Translations under genes and position numbers: made by a program
Shown here: positions 62,270 through 64,000 of the stretch, one piece after another
Numbering within the stretch: position 1 is the first letter of the stretch
How the letters are laid out: each line of letters begins with the position of its first letter
Notes under the pieces: model-generated
Told to the model about the DNA's origin: nothing
The model's input: the letters and a program-made list of their open reading frames with translations, nothing else
The model's database searches: none
Assembly (NCBI RefSeq): GCF_000327285.1
Contig: NZ_HE998568.1
Span: 542,933 to 606,932 of the forward strand
Direction of reading: 5' to 3'
Origin: Holdemania massiliensis AP2
Lineage (GTDB): Bacteria; Bacillota_I; Bacilli_A; Erysipelotrichales; Erysipelotrichaceae
Length of the DNA stretch: 64,000 nucleotides

Positions 62270-62592
62270 TCTGAAAAGAACCTGGACGCAGATCGAATAA
62301 AATTCTCAGCCTCCGCTTCTTTTCCTCTCTCAAATTGATTCAGTGGAATAAAAAATCTTTTATTTGTCCTTTTATGAAAAGTCCGGTTCGAAAGCTATTT
62401 AATCTCTGGTTTAGAATAAAGGAAAATCCATAAACTCTTCCTGTTACTTTCTTACTTCATTGATTACGTTATGTTTATTGCAAGCAACGATAATTCAAGT
62501 ATCGATATTTTACAAGGGGAAATAATTCGCGGTCATATGATACCATTTTGATCAACTTCCCTATAGAATATAATTAAGGTAGAGGTGAGTTC
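62270..62592. other. Divergent intergenic region with the toxin-antitoxin promoter
   Basis: A perfect TATAAT at 62569-62574 lies 19 bases before the MqsR-like start, with TTTTGA 17 bases upstream of it as a weak -35. GAGGTGAG is the ribosome site. The rest of the ~320 bases is AT-rich without recognised features. Confidence 0.5.
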
Positions 62593-62948
62593 ATGGTCCA
62601 TCAAGCTAGGATTGCAGAAATCGTAACATTTCTTGAAGAAGCTAAAAGATCAGTCTCTACCGGAAAATATGACTTTGTTCCCAGAAGAAAAAATTTACAG
62701 GCATTAGCACAAATTGGTTTACGATCCAAGACGTAAAAGATGAAATCATGTCATTAACCGTCAATGATTACTACAAAGGGCCTAAGCAAGACTTTGACAG
62801 ACCTGGCGTACTATGGGAATTTAAAAAAATACTCGCTGGATCTAATTTTTACATTAAAATAAAAATTGTTCAGGAAGATGGAGAGAATATTCTTAAATGT
62901 CTGGCATTTCACGAAGATGAATTTGCCCGAGAAGTTGTAGGAGGTTAA
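62593..62948 (+). pseudogene. MqsR-family toxin gene with a one-base frameshift
   Basis: The first frame gives FLEEAKRSVSTGKYDFVPRR and KNLQALAQIGL, then hits a stop at 62734. The minus-one frame from about 62715 continues TIQDVKDEIMSLTVNDYYKGP, then FDRPGVLWEFKKIL, FYIKIKIV and LKCLAFHEDEF. These are the consecutive blocks of an MqsR-type mRNA interferase (KN..L..LG, L.v.DY..GP..D, YIKl, SFH). Loss of one base in the GGTTTACG segment explains the break. Rejoined, the protein has about 118 residues, the normal size. The antitoxin gene follows four bases later. Confidence 0.8.
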
Positions 62949-62952
62949 GGCT

Positions 62953-63964
62953 ATGAAAAAATTCTGTGAAGTTTGTGGAAAAATTGTTGAAACTCAAATC
63001 ATCTCAAAACAAGAAATTTATAATGTGTGTGGTGAAAACATCGAGGTTTGCGCACAAATCTTAGTTTGTGCTCATTGCCAAGAAGAATTCTATTGTGAAG
63101 AACTAGATAATGCAACGCTTACCGCTGCCTATAATCAGTATCGCAGAAACCACAAATTGTTGTTTCCAGAAGAAATTAAGAAAATCAGAGAAATGTACGG
63201 ACTAAGTCAAAGAAGTTTCGCACAGCTTCTTAATTGGGGTGATAAAACAGTGCATCGTTATGAGAATGGAGCAATTCAGGATAAAGTCCATAACAGTCTG
63301 CTTTTGTTCTTACAAAACCCAGAAAACATGCGTAATTATTTGTCTGATAATGAAATTATTATTGATGAAAAGCAAAAGAACAAACTTTTAAAGACACTAG
63401 ATCAACTGAATGATCAATCGCAATCATCCCTAGCCAAAAAGATGACCAATCTTATTTTTAATAAGAAGCCTTCTATTGAAAATGGTTTTAAAGCTTTTGA
63501 TTACGAAAAATTTTGTGCCATGGTGCTCTTCTTTACCCATCAATGTCCTGGCTTGCCAAAAGTAAAATTGCTGAAATTATTAAATTACTCAGATATGCTT
63601 TTCTATAAAGAAAACGGTATTTCTATCTCTGGAACACGATATATCCATTTACCTTATGGGCCAGTTCCCCAAGACTTTGATTTGCTTTTCGGTCTATTGA
63701 CAACAAATCATATAGCTCATGTTCATGTCGTTTATAAAAATGGTTATGAAAAACACCAGGTCATTCCAGATCATAAATTGATGGATGGTGTACTCTCTGA
63801 CCGTGAAATCAAAGTACTGGAACGAATTAACGAAAAATTTGCCGCGTTCGGTTCTGTCGAAATATCTAATTACTCTCATAACGAAGTCGGTTTATCGCTC
63901 GACAAAACAGGGAGAAGTCATCTCTTACGCTTATGCAAAAGAGATGGATCTCAACGAATCTTGA
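62953..63964 (+). pseudogene. Zinc-ribbon/HTH antitoxin with Panacea (SocA, DUF4065) domain, frameshifted near the 3' end
   Basis: The reading frame from 62953 gives a zinc ribbon (CEVCGK and CAHCQEEF), an Xre helix-turn-helix of MqsA type (IREMYGLSQRSFAQLLNWGD) and a Panacea domain (FTHQCPGLPKVKLLKLLNYSDM, IHLPYGPVPQDF). Near 63884-63890 homology moves to the next frame: after YSHNE the expected VYRSTKQGEVISYAYAK reads in the +1 frame and stops at 63962-63964. One surplus G in GTCGGTTT explains it. Without correction the original frame runs on beyond the window. Panacea domains neutralise toxins, and the gene follows the MqsR-like toxin. Sequence error or real mutation cannot be told apart here. 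Confidence 0.8.
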
Positions 63965-64000
63965 TTTCCTTCAAAAAAGGCCTGTCCTGTTGCAGACAAG

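Noticed and set aside
62593..62948. Programmed ribosomal frameshifting in the MqsR-like gene
   Set aside because: No convincing slippery heptamer or downstream stimulatory structure is visible, and a second break occurs in the partner gene, so mutation or sequence error is simpler.
1..64000. CRISPR arrays, rRNA and tRNA genes
   Set aside because: I looked for regularly spaced repeats and for tRNA T-loop/acceptor patterns on both strands and found none that hold up. Reading by eye could miss a single tRNA.

Overview
The window looks like a chromosome segment of a low-to-mid GC Firmicute of gut type. The gene mix fits an Erysipelotrichia/Holdemania-like anaerobe: a Na+-pumping biotin decarboxylase, extracytoplasmic FMN/FAD reductases, a type VIIb secretion locus, PTS-style antitermination signals and ECF vitamin transporters. 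The organism is an inference; no rRNA or tRNA gene was found to test it. By eye, base composition is clearly AT-richer from about 10 to 39 kb than in the flanks and in the 43-57 kb operon.

Layout. (1) 1-5.6 kb, minus strand: a sodium-translocating acyl-CoA decarboxylase operon (class III CoA-transferase, carboxyltransferase, MatC-like dicarboxylate carrier, small membrane subunit, biotin carrier, beta subunit cut by the window edge). Divergent from it are birA and bioY, so biotin supply sits next to a biotin-dependent pump. (2) 7.5-10 kb: an ECF S component and a CBS/DRTGG family II pyrophosphatase. (3) 10-15 kb: an IS-end relic, a possible structured RNA, a long perfect palindrome, a HipA/CtkA-like kinase pair, and a lipoprotein flavin reductase divergent from an AraC regulator. 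(4) 15.2-36.2 kb: a type VII secretion island on the minus strand, bracketed by two diverged direct repeats. It holds EssC, a YukD-like protein, five WXG100-type proteins, two effector-like proteins with a shared N-terminal module, three TPR lipoproteins, a DUF4176 protein, and a complete Ser/Thr phosphorylation circuit: kinase, PP2C phosphatase, FHA readers and a membrane protein carrying a threonine motif array. A LytTR regulator lies on each side of EssC, and a second zinc-ribbon kinase lies just outside the right repeat. (5) 38.9-43 kb: gene remnants (AAA_4-type protein, DUF234 ATPase, YafQ-like toxin), tsaC-rpiB, and a uracil-DNA-glycosylase-like gene. (6) 43.2-57.7 kb, minus strand: one ten-gene operon of six tandem M81 (MlrC-like) metallopeptidase paralogues, an M20-family amidohydrolase and three GH1 proteins. 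(7) 58-64 kb: a second flavin reductase with the opposite domain order, an S9 peptidase, and an MqsR/Panacea toxin-antitoxin pair in which both genes carry a single-base frameshift.

The two most unusual systems are these. First, the M81-GH1 operon has a fully readable control region: a consensus promoter overlapped by a CcpA cre-like site, then a BglG/LicT-type antiterminator hairpin (RAT) overlapping an intrinsic terminator. This ties an uncharacterised peptidase array to beta-glucoside sensing. Second, the type VII locus appears wired for threonine phosphorylation in the manner of the kinase/phosphatase/FHA pathway of type VI secretion. No recognisable EssB/EsaA/EssA is present; an apparently active kinase with EssB-like topology is.
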